NCBI RefSeq assembly: GCF_018129085.1
Contig: NZ_JAAGBB010000005.1
Span: 62,001 to 126,000 of the forward strand
DNA: 64,000 bases
From: Plastoroseomonas hellenica
Lineage (GTDB): Bacteria; Pseudomonadota; Alphaproteobacteria; Acetobacterales; Acetobacteraceae
Direction of reading: 5' to 3'
Part shown: positions 1-8,067 of the stretch, in pieces
How positions within the stretch are numbered: the first letter of the stretch is position 1
Layout: each line of letters begins with the position of its first letter
Notes under the pieces: generated by a model
The model's database searches: none
Told to the model about the DNA's origin: nothing
Seen by the model: only the letters and a program-made list of their open reading frames with translations
Made by a program: the position numbers and the translations under genes

Positions 1-1
1 C

Positions 2-448
2 ACGGCCCATGCTGCGCGCCTCGGCGCGATCGCCGATACCGCGGGTGAGCGGATGACGGAATCGCTGCGCGCCAGCATCGCGATCGGTCGCGGCTGGTCG
101 GCCGTCGAAGCGCAGCGGGCGCATGACCGGCGCTCTCTGCTGTTCCGTGCCGTGCAGCGCCTCTTCACGCGTTTCGACCTGATCGCGACGCCGACCCTGT
201 TGGCGCCGCCGCCCGGCCTCGATGCCGGCGGCTCCATCGCCACGGCCTGGTATGCGGAATGGGCGGCGCCGCTCTATCCCTTCAACCTCACCGGCCATCC
301 CGCGGCCTCGGTGCCGGCGGGCTTTACGGAGGATGGGCTGCCCGTCGGGCTGCAGCTCGTCGGGCCCTGGTATGGGGAGGAGCGGATCCTCGCCGCCGCC
401 GCCGCGCTGGAGGAGGTGATCGGCTGCCCGGTGCCGCCGGAGACCTGA
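2..448 (+). CDS. Amidase (amidase-signature family), C-terminal part, cut by window edge
   Basis: The reading frame is open from base 2, so this is the 3' end of a longer gene; a Met at 53 is internal. The visible 148 residues match the C-terminal end of amidase-signature hydrolases (GatA / allophanate-hydrolase / aryl-amidase type): a FDLIATPT strand, then YPFNLTGHPAASVPAG and GLPVGLQLVGPWYGEERIL, which form the last part of the core. The Ser-cisSer-Lys triad would lie upstream and is not seen. Substrate cannot be inferred. Only 6 bases separate its stop from the convergent MarR gene. Confidence 0.85.
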   Translation, partial: TAHAARLGAIADTAGERMTESLRASIAIGRGWSAVEAQRAHDRRSLLFRAVQRLFTRFDLIATPTLLAPPPGLDAGGSIATAWYAEWAAPLYPFNLTGHPAASVPAGFTEDGLPVGLQLVGPWYGEERILAAAAALEEVIGCPVPPET

Positions 449-454
449 TCCGCC

Positions 455-1030
455 TCAGGCGGGCTGGTCAGATGCGGCGCCGCGCCCGGTGCGGGCGGCG
501 CGCCCGGCTGGCCGGCGCGGGGCGGCGGCCGCTTCGGACCACGCCTCGGGCTTCGCCTGCTGCCGCGCGACGGCGGTCAGCTTGTCGATCGCGGCGTCGA
601 GCATCGCGCGTTCCTCCGCGCTCAGCGCGGCGAGGAAGACGTCGTTCCGCGCCCGCGCCGCGCGCATCAGCCCTTCGAAGACGCGTCGCCCGGCGGCCGA
701 AAGGCGCAGGCTCACCTCGCGCGCGTCGTCGGTGCCCACCGTCCGCGTGACCAGGCGGCGCTCGACCAGGCCGCTCACGGTCCGGCTCGCCAGGCTCTTG
801 TCGAGGCCGCTGTGCCGCGCGAGGTCCTTCAGCGTCAGCGGCGCATAGTCGCCGAGCAGGGCCAGGGTGCGCCATTCCATCAGGCTGACGTCGAACTCCG
901 CACGGTAGCGCCGCGCGGCACCCTGGCTCAGCGCATTGGCCAGCCGGTGGATGCGGTAGGACAGCAGCTCCCTGATGGTGATGTCGTCGGACCGCGATTC
1001 GGGGCTGGGGGAAGGGGCGTTTCTGGGCAA
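455..1030 (-). CDS. MarR family transcriptional regulator
   Basis: 191-residue protein with the MarR winged helix: SLMEWRTLALLGDY, LTLKDLARHSGLDKSLASRTVSGLVERRLV (recognition helix) and the wing TRTVGTDDAREVSLRLSAAGRR. The C-terminal ~35 residues are Arg/Ala-rich and probably disordered. There is no ATG at the 5' end; the start used is TTG at 1030, with GGAG about 11 bases upstream. It is divergent from the CoA-ligase operon at 1195, and the palindrome at 1134-1148 lies between them, so it is the natural candidate to bind there, and perhaps at 6974-6988 too. MarR proteins next to CoA-ligase genes often sense aromatic acids or their CoA esters; the ligand here is unknown. Confidence 0.85.
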   Translation of the reverse strand: MPRNAPSPSPESRSDDITIRELLSYRIHRLANALSQGAARRYRAEFDVSLMEWRTLALLGDYAPLTLKDLARHSGLDKSLASRTVSGLVERRLVTRTVGTDDAREVSLRLSAAGRRVFEGLMRAARARNDVFLAALSAEERAMLDAAIDKLTAVARQQAKPEAWSEAAAAPRRPAGRAARTGRGAASDQPA

Positions 1031-1133
1031 GCAGCGTGACTCCGGATCAGGCGGGTCATCGGGACCCGATCGGAATCTAGCACAGAGCCCGGCCGCCCTG
1101 CGCCAGCCATGGTTGACCCTGTCTTCCGTTATA

Positions 1134-1148
1134 GTTTACTCAGTCAAC
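1134..1148. promoter_or_regulatory. Operator-like palindrome, GTT[G/T]A-N5-TCAAC, copy 1
   Basis: GTTTA CTCAG TCAAC, one mismatch from a perfect 5-bp inverted repeat. It sits 47 bp upstream of the ligase start at 1195 and overlaps a TATAGT (1130-1135) that could be a -10 box. Read on the other strand, the flanking ATTGGTTGACT is shared with the second copy at 6974-6988. Likely the site of the adjacent MarR protein; inferred, not shown. Confidence 0.55.
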
Positions 1149-1194
1149 CAATTCGCCGGCGGCGAAAGTCAGGACAGGGGAGGCGGGCGGAACG

Positions 1195-2364
1195 ATGCGG
1201 CTCACCGAAGCGGAGGCGAAGGCGCTGCTGCGGCGGCATGGCGTCGCGGTGCCGAACTCCGTCCTGCTGGCCGGTGACGCCGTCCCTGAGGAGGCGGCCA
1301 GTTGGCGCGGCCTGGTGCTGAAGGCGCAGCTCGCCGAAGGCGGCCGCGGCAAGCGCGGGCTGGTGCGCCTGGTGACGCCGGAGACACTGATGCCCGCGCG
1401 CGCCGAGATGCGCGCGATCCTCGGTCCCGACGCCGCCGACACCGGCTTCCTGCTGGAGGAGGCGGTCCCGGTCGCCCGCGAGATGTTCCTGGCGCTCCGC
1501 GTCGACGGCACCGGGCAATGCCTCGAGATGCTGTTCTCCGAACATGGCGGCATCGCCGTGGAGGAGGGGAAGCCTGTGCTGCGGCTGGCGCTCGATGCCG
1601 AAGCGCCCGGCCTCGCGGAGCGGATCCATGCGGGGATCGGCCGGCGCCTGGCGCCCGCGCTTGCGGCGCGCGTGGCACGGCAGGCGGCGCGCCTCACGGC
1701 GGTCATGCGTGACGAGGATCTCGAGTTGCTGGAGATCAACCCGCTGGCGCTGCTGGAAGATGGCCGGCTGCTGGCGCTCGATGCCAAGCTGCTGCGCGAC
1801 GATGCGGCGGCGCCCCGCCATGACGCGGAGGCCACGCGCGCCAGCGCGGCGATCGAGGAGCGTAGCCTGACCCCGCTGGAGCGCCGGGCCCGCGTGCAGG
1901 GCTTCACGCTGGTGGAGATGCCGGGCGATGTCGCGCTGGTCAGCGCCGGTGCGGGTCTCGGCATGTTCCTGGTCGACCTGCTGGCCGATCACGGGCTTGC
2001 CGCGGCAAGCTTCATGGACAACCGCCGTGGGGGCCCGGCCGAGACCACGGAGGCGCGGCTGGACGCCGCCTTCGCGCTGGCGCGCCGGCCCGAGGTGCGG
2101 GCGATCCTGTTCTACACCACGCTCGCCTCCCGCCCCGTCGCTGATCGGATCGAGACGCTGCTCGGCTTCCTCGCGCGGAACCCGGCGCCAAAGCCGCTCT
2201 ATGTCGGCTTCGCCGCGGCGCCCTCGGCCAGCCGCGGCTTCGATGCCGAAGCCGCGGCTTCCCGGCTGCAGGCTGCAGGCGTCGCGCTGCTCCATGACGA
2301 TCCGCTGACGCTGGTGCGCGCGATCGCCGCCAATACCGGCGCGCCCCCTGCGAAGGCTGCCTGA
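1195..2364 (+). CDS. Succinyl-CoA synthetase beta-like subunit (ATP-grasp acid:CoA ligase)
   Basis: 389 residues, the usual length of SucC / malate-CoA-ligase beta subunits. An N-terminal ATP-grasp domain carries LKAQLAEGGRGKRGL (about 42-56), matching the VKAQ.LAGGRGK nucleotide-binding region, and LLEINPLALLEDGRLLALDAK (about 176-197), the Mg-binding segment. The C-terminal ligase domain is seen as GAGLGMFLVDLLADHG. It is followed three bases later by the matching alpha subunit. With an HMG-CoA-lyase-like gene and a crotonase downstream, it probably activates a di- or hydroxy-carboxylic acid for CoA-dependent breakdown rather than serving the TCA cycle. First gene of an operon running to 4974. 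The exact substrate is not deducible. Confidence 0.8.
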   Translation: MRLTEAEAKALLRRHGVAVPNSVLLAGDAVPEEAASWRGLVLKAQLAEGGRGKRGLVRLVTPETLMPARAEMRAILGPDAADTGFLLEEAVPVAREMFLALRVDGTGQCLEMLFSEHGGIAVEEGKPVLRLALDAEAPGLAERIHAGIGRRLAPALAARVARQAARLTAVMRDEDLELLEINPLALLEDGRLLALDAKLLRDDAAAPRHDAEATRASAAIEERSLTPLERRARVQGFTLVEMPGDVALVSAGAGLGMFLVDLLADHGLAAASFMDNRRGGPAETTEARLDAAFALARRPEVRAILFYTTLASRPVADRIETLLGFLARNPAPKPLYVGFAAAPSASRGFDAEAAASRLQAAGVALLHDDPLTLVRAIAANTGAPPAKAA

Positions 2365-2367
2365 CCC

Positions 2368-3246
2368 GTGCTGCCCTTCCTCTCCGCGCCGCCCCGCCGC
2401 GTCATCGTGTTCAATCCCGCCGGCCGCTACGCCGCGCGCCAGGTGGCGGAAATGCGGGCCGCCGGCACACCGATTATAGCCGGCATTGCGCTCGGCCGTA
2501 ACGGTGAGCTGCTGGATGGCGTGCCATTGCTGGACAGCCTGGCGCAGCTCGAAGAACCGGCGGACGCGGCGATCCTCTACACGCCGCCCGAAGGCACCGC
2601 CGATGCCGTGCGCCAATGCGCCGCCGCCGGCATCCCGACCATCGTCGCCGCTGCGGAATACGTGCCGGTGCATGACGCGCTGCGTGCGGCGCATGCGGCG
2701 CGTGCAGCGGGAAGCTGGCTGCTCGGCCCCAATACGCTCGGCCTCTGCGTGCCGGCGGCAGGCGGCGGCGGGCTGCTGCTCGGCTCGGTCTCCCCGGCCT
2801 TCTGCGCGCCCGGCGCGGTCGCGCTGCTCGGGCGGAGCGGCACCTTGACCCTCGCAACGGCACGGCTGCTGACGCGCGCCGGGATCGGCCAGCGGGCCGC
2901 CATCCACCTCGGCGGCGACACGGTGATCGGCCGTAACCCGCATGAATGGCTGGAGGCCTTCGCCGGTGATGCCGCGACCCGCGCGGTGCTCTATTGCGGG
3001 GAGATCGGCGGCGACAAGGAATATGCGCTTGCCGAGGCCATCGCCGGCTTTCCAAAGCCGGTCGTGGCGGTGATCGTCGGCCGCCATGCGCCGGCGGACC
3101 GCCAGATGGGCCATGCCGGGGCGCTGATCGGCGCGGAACGGGAGAGTGCCGCACGCAAGCTCGCCGCACTGGCCGAAGCCGGCGCGCATGTCGCGCCGAC
3201 GCCCTATGCGGCGATCGGGATTTTGAAGGAGCTGACCACGCCATGA
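2368..3246 (+). CDS. Succinyl-CoA synthetase alpha-like subunit (CoA-binding acid:CoA ligase)
   Basis: 292 residues; partner of the upstream beta subunit. An N-terminal CoA-binding Rossmann domain (ILYTPPEGTADAVRQCAAAGIPTIV, SWLLGPNTLGLC) is followed by a flavodoxin-like ligase domain with GRSGTLTLATARLL. The phosphohistidine motif is intact: DRQMGHAGALIG around residue 249, as in SucD, so the enzyme should form the phospho-His intermediate. The stop overlaps the next start (ATGA at 3243-3246), indicating translational coupling. Sequence outside the motifs departs from housekeeping SucD (for example GGDTVIGRNPHEW), consistent with a specialised catabolic CoA ligase. Confidence 0.8.
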   Translation: MLPFLSAPPRRVIVFNPAGRYAARQVAEMRAAGTPIIAGIALGRNGELLDGVPLLDSLAQLEEPADAAILYTPPEGTADAVRQCAAAGIPTIVAAAEYVPVHDALRAAHAARAAGSWLLGPNTLGLCVPAAGGGGLLLGSVSPAFCAPGAVALLGRSGTLTLATARLLTRAGIGQRAAIHLGGDTVIGRNPHEWLEAFAGDAATRAVLYCGEIGGDKEYALAEAIAGFPKPVVAVIVGRHAPADRQMGHAGALIGAERESAARKLAALAEAGAHVAPTPYAAIGILKELTTP

Positions 3247-4172
3247 GTGATGGGCCCGCGGTGGTCCTCTGCGAATGCTTCGCCCGCGACGGGCTGCAGC
3301 ACGAGGATGCCATCCTGCCGGCGGAGGCCAAAGCGGCGATGCTGGAGCGCATCGCCGATTGCGGCTTCCGGCGGATCGAGATCACCTCCTTCGCGCATCC
3401 GAAATACATCCCGCAATTCGCCGATGCGGACGCCGTGCTGGCCGCCGTGCGGCCGCGCCCGGGCGTGCTGTTCAAGGCGACCTGTCCCAATCCGGCCGCG
3501 GTGAAGCGCGCGCAGGCGGCGCGGGCGCGCGGACGCGGACCGGAGGAGATCAGCATGCTGGTCTCGGCGACCGAAGCCCATACCCAGCGCAACCTCCGCC
3601 GCACCCGCGCGGAGCAATGGGCGAATGTGGCTGACATGGTGGCGGCGGCGGGCGGCGATTTCACCCTGGTCGGCACCATCTCCATGGCCTTCGACTGCCC
3701 CTTCGAAGGCGCGGTCCCGCCGGAGCGCGTGCTGGAGGATGCGCGGCGCTTTGCCTCCCTCGGCGCCACCCGCATCGCACTCGGTGACACCATCGGCAGC
3801 GCGACGCCGCCGCGGGTGCGTGCCCTGGTGGCGCTGCTGCGCGAGGCGCTGCCGGAGGCCACCTTCATCGCGCATTTCCACGACAGCCGCGGCGCAGGCA
3901 TCGCGAATTGCGTCGCGGCGCTGGAGGCGGGGATCACGCATTTCGACACCGCGCTCGGCGGCACCGGCGGCCATCCCGCGAAGATCGCCTATGGCGAGGG
4001 CCATACCGGCAATGTCTGCACGGAGGACCTGGCGATGCTGTTCGCGGCGATGGGCGTCGAGACCGGCCTCGACCTCGGCCGGCTGCGTGACGCCGGCCGC
4101 GCGGCGGAGGTATTGCTCGGCCGCCAGCTCTACGCACGCACCGCACGAATCGGGGAGGGCCAGCATGTCTGA
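3243..4172 (+). CDS. HMG-CoA-lyase-like (DRE-TIM) acyl-CoA lyase
   Basis: 309 residues. TIM-barrel HMGL-like lyase: FARDGLQ at residues 13-19 supplies the catalytic Arg/Asp, ITSFAHPKYIPQFADAD matches the second strand, and HFHDSRG near residue 210 holds the metal-binding histidines. The family signature loop, normally GLGGCP with a catalytic Cys, reads ALGGTGGHP here, so that Cys is absent. The enzyme may therefore cleave another 3-hydroxyacyl-CoA (citramalyl-CoA type) or use altered chemistry. Start chosen at the ATGA overlap with the ligase alpha subunit; the next gene starts 8 bases before its stop. Confidence 0.75.
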   Translation: MSDGPAVVLCECFARDGLQHEDAILPAEAKAAMLERIADCGFRRIEITSFAHPKYIPQFADADAVLAAVRPRPGVLFKATCPNPAAVKRAQAARARGRGPEEISMLVSATEAHTQRNLRRTRAEQWANVADMVAAAGGDFTLVGTISMAFDCPFEGAVPPERVLEDARRFASLGATRIALGDTIGSATPPRVRALVALLREALPEATFIAHFHDSRGAGIANCVAALEAGITHFDTALGGTGGHPAKIAYGEGHTGNVCTEDLAMLFAAMGVETGLDLGRLRDAGRAAEVLLGRQLYARTARIGEGQHV

Positions 4173-4974
4173 CGATGCCGGATCGGAGACGCCGCTGCTG
4201 GTGACGCGGCAAGGCGGCGTGGTGCGTGCGGTGCTCAACCGTCCCGCCCGGCGCAACGCCATGAGCCGCGCGCTGGTGGAGCGGCTGGACGCGCTGCTGG
4301 CGGAGCTGCCGCATGACCGCGAGGCGCGGGTGCTGGTGATCACCGGCGCCGGCGGGCATTTCTGCGCGGGCCTCGATCTCGATGAGGCCGGCGGCAGCGG
4401 CGCGACGCCGGAGGCGCGGCTCGCCGCGTCGCTGGAGCGCAACCGGCGCACCGGCGCGCGCCTCGCGGCCATCGCCGCGCTGCCGCAGGTGGTGGTGGCG
4501 CGGGTGGAAGGCTCGGCCTTCGCCGGTGGGCTCGGGCTGCTCGCCGCCGCTGATATCGTGCTGGCGAGCGCGGAGGCGCGCTTCGGCGCGCCGGAGGTGC
4601 GGCGCGGCCTCGTCGCCGCGCAGATCCTGCCCTGGCTGGTGCGCCGCATGGGCCGCAGCGAGGCTGCGCGGCTGGTGCTGCAGGGTGCGACCATCGATGC
4701 CGCCACGGCACAGGGCATCGGCCTGGTGCACGAGGTGGCGCCGGACGCCGCGGCGTTGGATGCGCGGCTGGATGCGGTGCTGCGCGACATCCGTGCCGGC
4801 GCGCCCGGGGCGCTGGCCGAGACCAAGGCGCTGCTCGCAGCCCTCGGGGAGGTGGCGCCGCCGGGCTATGCGGATGCCGGCGCCCAAGCCTTCAGCCGCT
4901 GCTCCACTGGCCCCGAGGCCGTGGAGGGCATCGCCGCCTTCAAGGCGAAGCGCCCGCCGTCCTGGGCGGCCTGA
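4165..4974 (+). CDS. Enoyl-CoA hydratase/isomerase (crotonase) family protein
   Basis: 269 residues. Crotonase fold: VVRAVLNRPARRNAMS near the N-terminus, ITGAGGHFCAGLDLDE (first oxyanion-hole region), and VEGSAFAGGLGLLAAADIVLAS (second oxyanion loop). The usual FGAPEVRRGLVAAQILPWLVRRMG segment follows. Probably hydrates or isomerises an unsaturated acyl-CoA made by the ligase encoded upstream. Start at 4165 (ATGTCTGA), overlapping the lyase stop by 8 bases. Its 3' end overlaps the convergent dioxygenase gene by 35 bases. Confidence 0.85.
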   Translation: MSDDAGSETPLLVTRQGGVVRAVLNRPARRNAMSRALVERLDALLAELPHDREARVLVITGAGGHFCAGLDLDEAGGSGATPEARLAASLERNRRTGARLAAIAALPQVVVARVEGSAFAGGLGLLAAADIVLASAEARFGAPEVRRGLVAAQILPWLVRRMGRSEAARLVLQGATIDAATAQGIGLVHEVAPDAAALDARLDAVLRDIRAGAPGALAETKALLAALGEVAPPGYADAGAQAFSRCSTGPEAVEGIAAFKAKRPPSWAA

Positions 4975-5773
4975 CGGCCAGTCTGAAAGTCAGGCCGCAG
5001 GCCTGGCGGATGGCGGTCTGCACCGGCGATGGCGGCAGCGCCGGGTCGAAACCCCCCTTCGGCAGCAGCGGTGGTTGCGCCATGAAGCGCGGCCGCTTCC
5101 CCCGATGCGGCTGCGCGGCATGGACCAGGAACGGATGGCATAGATAGACGGTGCCAGCCGCGCCGGTCGCCAGCGCGACCGCGCAATCCGCCGTCGATGC
5201 ATAGCCCTGGGCGGAAAGCTGCCGCAGCGTCGCGCCCGCCTCCCCATAGGGCAGCAATTCCCGCGCGATGGCGGCATGCGAGCCCCTGCGTATTCGCGTG
5301 GGCGCATCGTCGGGTCCGACATCCGAAAGCAGGAACAGCATCAGCAAGGCGCGTCCGCGGCTCGTCACATTGGCCCGCCACTCCATGAAATCCGGGTTGT
5401 CGTCACCGAAGCTCACATCCACGTGCCAGCCATCGTCACCCGGGGCGTCCGCTGACGGAAAGCGGATCGGAAAGGTTCCGAGGCCTCTCGGCGCAAGCCA
5501 TCGTCCCTGGCCGACGAGTTGGTCATAGGAATCGTGCAGGAGCTGTGTGTTGGCTGCCGCGACGAAAGGGGGAGAGGCCTTGGACCCCACCCGGATGACG
5601 GGTCGTGTCCAGCACGCCGGTTCGTCCGGCGACAGGCCGATATCCGCCCAGAGCTCATCCCTGCATTGGCGCGCGAGATCGGCGCTGAAGGCGTTGTCGA
5701 TTCGGACGAAGCCGTCGGCGATGAAGTCCTGGACCTGACGGGACGTCAGGCCGGCCTGTTCGGCTTTGGGCAT
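4940..5773 (-). CDS. Phytanoyl-CoA dioxygenase (PhyH) family protein
   Basis: 277 residues. Predicted Fe(II)/2-oxoglutarate oxygenase: the HxD pair is in GWHVDVS (H117, D119); a distal His (H213 or H218) in CHPFLVHAAQPHRGKRPRF is followed by the Arg that would bind 2-oxoglutarate. GTVYLCHPFLVHAA is typical of the family's last strands. Substrate unknown; members hydroxylate fatty acyl-CoA, small acids or natural products. It is transcribed against the ligase operon and convergent with it. Confidence 0.8.
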   Translation of the reverse strand: MPKAEQAGLTSRQVQDFIADGFVRIDNAFSADLARQCRDELWADIGLSPDEPACWTRPVIRVGSKASPPFVAAANTQLLHDSYDQLVGQGRWLAPRGLGTFPIRFPSADAPGDDGWHVDVSFGDDNPDFMEWRANVTSRGRALLMLFLLSDVGPDDAPTRIRRGSHAAIARELLPYGEAGATLRQLSAQGYASTADCAVALATGAAGTVYLCHPFLVHAAQPHRGKRPRFMAQPPLLPKGGFDPALPPSPVQTAIRQACGLTFRLAVRPPRTAGASP

Positions 5774-5937
5774 GGCACAGTCTCCATTCAGCCTCCGCGT
5801 CGGCGGCGCTGCGTTGATCTGATCGGCGCGGACGCGCCGGACCGCCTGGTGCGGTTCAGATCAGCGGGAAGACTGTGGAGATGAACATCATGCGGGGAAC
5901 CATAGGCGGGGGCGGCGGACGGGATCAAGATGCGCCG
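5774..5937. other. Non-coding stretch with nested inverted repeats
   Basis: 164 bp between two minus-strand genes. CACAGTCT (5776-5783) pairs with AGACTGTG (5870-5877); inside it GATCTGA (5816-5822) pairs with TCAGATC (5856-5862), and GGCGCG-gac-GCGCC lies at the centre. On paper this folds into one long imperfect cruciform. It could be a remnant of a small non-autonomous element or a strong RNA structure. There is no ORF and no T tract. Confidence 0.35.
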
Positions 5938-6924
5938 CTATTCCGGATTGATCCCCGCCGCCGGCAGGACCTGCTTCCAAAGCGGGACCTCGGTCGCAAG
6001 CCGGGCCGCGAGCGGGGCCGGGCCGTCGAGCAGCAGGCGCGCACCCACCTCCGTCATGCGCTCGGCGAGGGGCGTGCCGGTGCGGAGCGGTGCGATCTCC
6101 TGCGCCAGCCGGTCCACCACGGCCTGCGGCGTGCCGCGCGGGGCGAGCAGCGCGTACCAGATCAGCATCTCATAGCCCGGCACAGCCTCCGCCAGCGCCG
6201 GCGTCTCCGGCAGGACGGGGCTGCGTGCGGGAGAGGTGACGGCGATGGCGCGCATCCGGCCTTCGCGCACATGCGGCATCGCTTCGATCAGACCGGTGAC
6301 GAGCAGATCGGTGTCACCGGCGAGCAGCGCGCTCCCCGCCTGGCTGGCGCCGCGATAGGGTACATGGGTGAGATCGATCCCCGCGCGCTGCTTCAGCAGC
6401 TCGCCCGCGAGATGGGTGGTGGAGCCGGTGCCGGAGGAGGCGAAGGTGATACGCCGCGATCCGTCGCGCGCCGCGCGCAGCATCGCCGCGAGATCCGCGA
6501 TCGGCCAATCCGCGCGCGCCAGAAGGGCCATCGGCACTTCCGAGATCAGGCTCACCGGGATCAGGTCCTGCAGCGGGTCGTAGCCGGGGTTGCGCTGCAT
6601 GGCGGGCAGGATCGCGACCGAGGAGGTGGTGAAGACGAAGCTGTGGCCATCGCGTGCCTGCAGCACCGCCTGGATGCCGACGGCGCCGCCGGCGCCGGGG
6701 CGCGTCTCCACGATCACCGGCCGGCCGAGGCGCCGCGTCAGGTGCTCGGCGATGAAGCGCGCCGGCACCTCGGTCGGGCCGCCGGGTGCGAAGGGCACGA
6801 CGAAGCGCACGGTGCGGGTCGGCCAGCCTGCTTCCTGCGCACCGGCGGGCGCCGCGGCGGCGATCGCGATGCACGGGCCGACCGCCTGCAACAGGCCGCG
6901 CCGCGTCGTCGGAACTGCGCTCAT
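5938..6924 (-). CDS. Tripartite tricarboxylate transporter substrate-binding protein (Bug family)
   Basis: 328 residues. Start chosen at ATG 6924 (GGAGGAG about 8 bases upstream) rather than an upstream frame extension. The N-terminus, MSAVPTTRRGLLQAVGP..AGAQ, is a Tat-like signal peptide. The mature protein has the Bug hallmarks: RTVRFVVPFAPGGPTEVPAR, VIVETRPGAGGAVG (ligand-carboxylate loop) and ITFASSGTGSTTHLAGELL, then THVPYRGASQAG. It should bind a carboxylate in the periplasm. No TctA/TctB membrane genes are nearby, so it either borrows a remote transporter or acts as a sensor. Confidence 0.85.
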   Translation of the reverse strand: MSAVPTTRRGLLQAVGPCIAIAAAAPAGAQEAGWPTRTVRFVVPFAPGGPTEVPARFIAEHLTRRLGRPVIVETRPGAGGAVGIQAVLQARDGHSFVFTTSSVAILPAMQRNPGYDPLQDLIPVSLISEVPMALLARADWPIADLAAMLRAARDGSRRITFASSGTGSTTHLAGELLKQRAGIDLTHVPYRGASQAGSALLAGDTDLLVTGLIEAMPHVREGRMRAIAVTSPARSPVLPETPALAEAVPGYEMLIWYALLAPRGTPQAVVDRLAQEIAPLRTGTPLAERMTEVGARLLLDGPAPLAARLATEVPLWKQVLPAAGINPE

Positions 6925-6973
6925 GATCCGCACTCCTCCCGGGGCGTGGCCTCTGTCGTGCCACCCCCTATTG

Positions 6974-6988
6974 GTTGACTTTATCAAC
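6974..6988. promoter_or_regulatory. Operator-like palindrome, GTTGA-N5-TCAAC, copy 2
   Basis: A perfect 5-bp inverted repeat with a 5-bp spacer (CTTTA) between the divergent Bug genes, 50 bp upstream of the minus-strand start at 6924 and 81 bp upstream of the plus-strand start at 7069. Together with the flanking ATTG it repeats the sequence at 1134-1152 read on the opposite strand. Likely the same regulator binds both. Confidence 0.6.
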
Positions 6989-7068
6989 TGAATGAGGCAT
7001 TGCCCATCCCGTCGGGAAAATCAAGACGAATGGCCGCTCCGGCGCCGCTATCCGCAAAGGGGAACGTC

Positions 7069-8067
7069 ATGCGCAAACGCGATCTGCTGCAGATGGTGAC
7101 AGGTGCCGCGGCCGTGCTGGCCGGCGCCGCACCGCGGTTCGCGGTGGCGCAGAGCGGCGGGACCTGGGCGCCGGACCGGCCGTTGCGCCTGATCGTGCCC
7201 TTCGCGGCGGGTGGGCCCGCCGACATCTTCGGCCGCCTCTTCGCCGCGGCGCTGGCGCGCGAGCTGGCACAGCCCGTCGTCGTGGAGAACCGCACCGGCG
7301 CCGGCGGCGTGATCGGGCATGACGCCGTCGCCAAGGCGGCCCCCGATGGCTATACGCTCGGCATCACCGGCCCCGGAGCGCTCTCCATCGCGCCCGCGCT
7401 GCCGCAACAGCGCATGCCCTTCGATGTCTGGCGCGACCTGGCGCATCTCTGCCTCGTCGTGCGCGTGCCGGAGGTGGTGGTGGTGAATGCGCGGAGCGGG
7501 CCGCGTGACCTGGCGGCACTGATCGCGATGGCCCGCGCGCGGCGTGGCGAGGTGACCTATGGCTCCGCCGGCATCGGCTCCATCACGCATCTGGCGAGCG
7601 CGCTGCTGGCGACGGAGACGAGGATGGAGGTGACGCATATCCCCTATCGTGGCGCGGCGCCGGCGGCGACCGACCTGCTCGCCGGCCGCTTCACCTTCAT
7701 GACCGCCGATGTGCCGGTGCTGAAGCCGCATATCGACAGCGGCGACATGCGCCCGCTGGCGGTGACCACGGCGCACCGTATCGCATCCCTGCCGGAGGTT
7801 GCGACCACCGCCGAGCTCGGCTTCCCGCGCGTGAACTCCGACAATTGGTACGGCCTGGCGGCGCCGTCCGCCATCGCGGCCCCCGTGCGGCAGCGCCTGG
7901 AAGCGGCGGCAGTAGCGGCGCTCCGCGATCCCACCCTGGCGCGCGGTTTCGCCCAGCAGGGCGGCGAGGCGGCGCCGCTGACCGGGGAGGACTACATGAG
8001 CTTCCTCCGCGCCGAAGCCGGCAAGTGGGAGCCGCTGGTGCGCCAGTCCGGCGCGGAATCGCTGTGA
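7069..8067 (+). CDS. Tripartite tricarboxylate transporter substrate-binding protein (Bug family)
   Basis: 332 residues. ATG at 7069 is preferred because AAAGGGGAA lies just upstream and the signal peptide MRKRDLLQMVTGAAAVLAGAAPRFAVAQ then begins at residue 1. Bug motifs: RPLRLIVPFAAGGPADIFGR, VVVENRTGAGGVIGHDAVAKA, VTYGSAGIGSITHLASALL and THIPYRGAAPAATDLLAGR. First gene of the six-gene block 7069-13252; its stop overlaps the next GTG start. Presumably it recognises the acid that the downstream CoA-dependent enzymes degrade. Confidence 0.85.
   Translation: MRKRDLLQMVTGAAAVLAGAAPRFAVAQSGGTWAPDRPLRLIVPFAAGGPADIFGRLFAAALARELAQPVVVENRTGAGGVIGHDAVAKAAPDGYTLGITGPGALSIAPALPQQRMPFDVWRDLAHLCLVVRVPEVVVVNARSGPRDLAALIAMARARRGEVTYGSAGIGSITHLASALLATETRMEVTHIPYRGAAPAATDLLAGRFTFMTADVPVLKPHIDSGDMRPLAVTTAHRIASLPEVATTAELGFPRVNSDNWYGLAAPSAIAAPVRQRLEAAAVAALRDPTLARGFAQQGGEAAPLTGEDYMSFLRAEAGKWEPLVRQSGAESL

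Noticed and set aside
1144-3189. A 681-codon minus-strand frame opposite the SucCD-like genes
   Set aside because: Antisense shadow; the sense strand carries intact ATP-grasp and phosphohistidine motifs.
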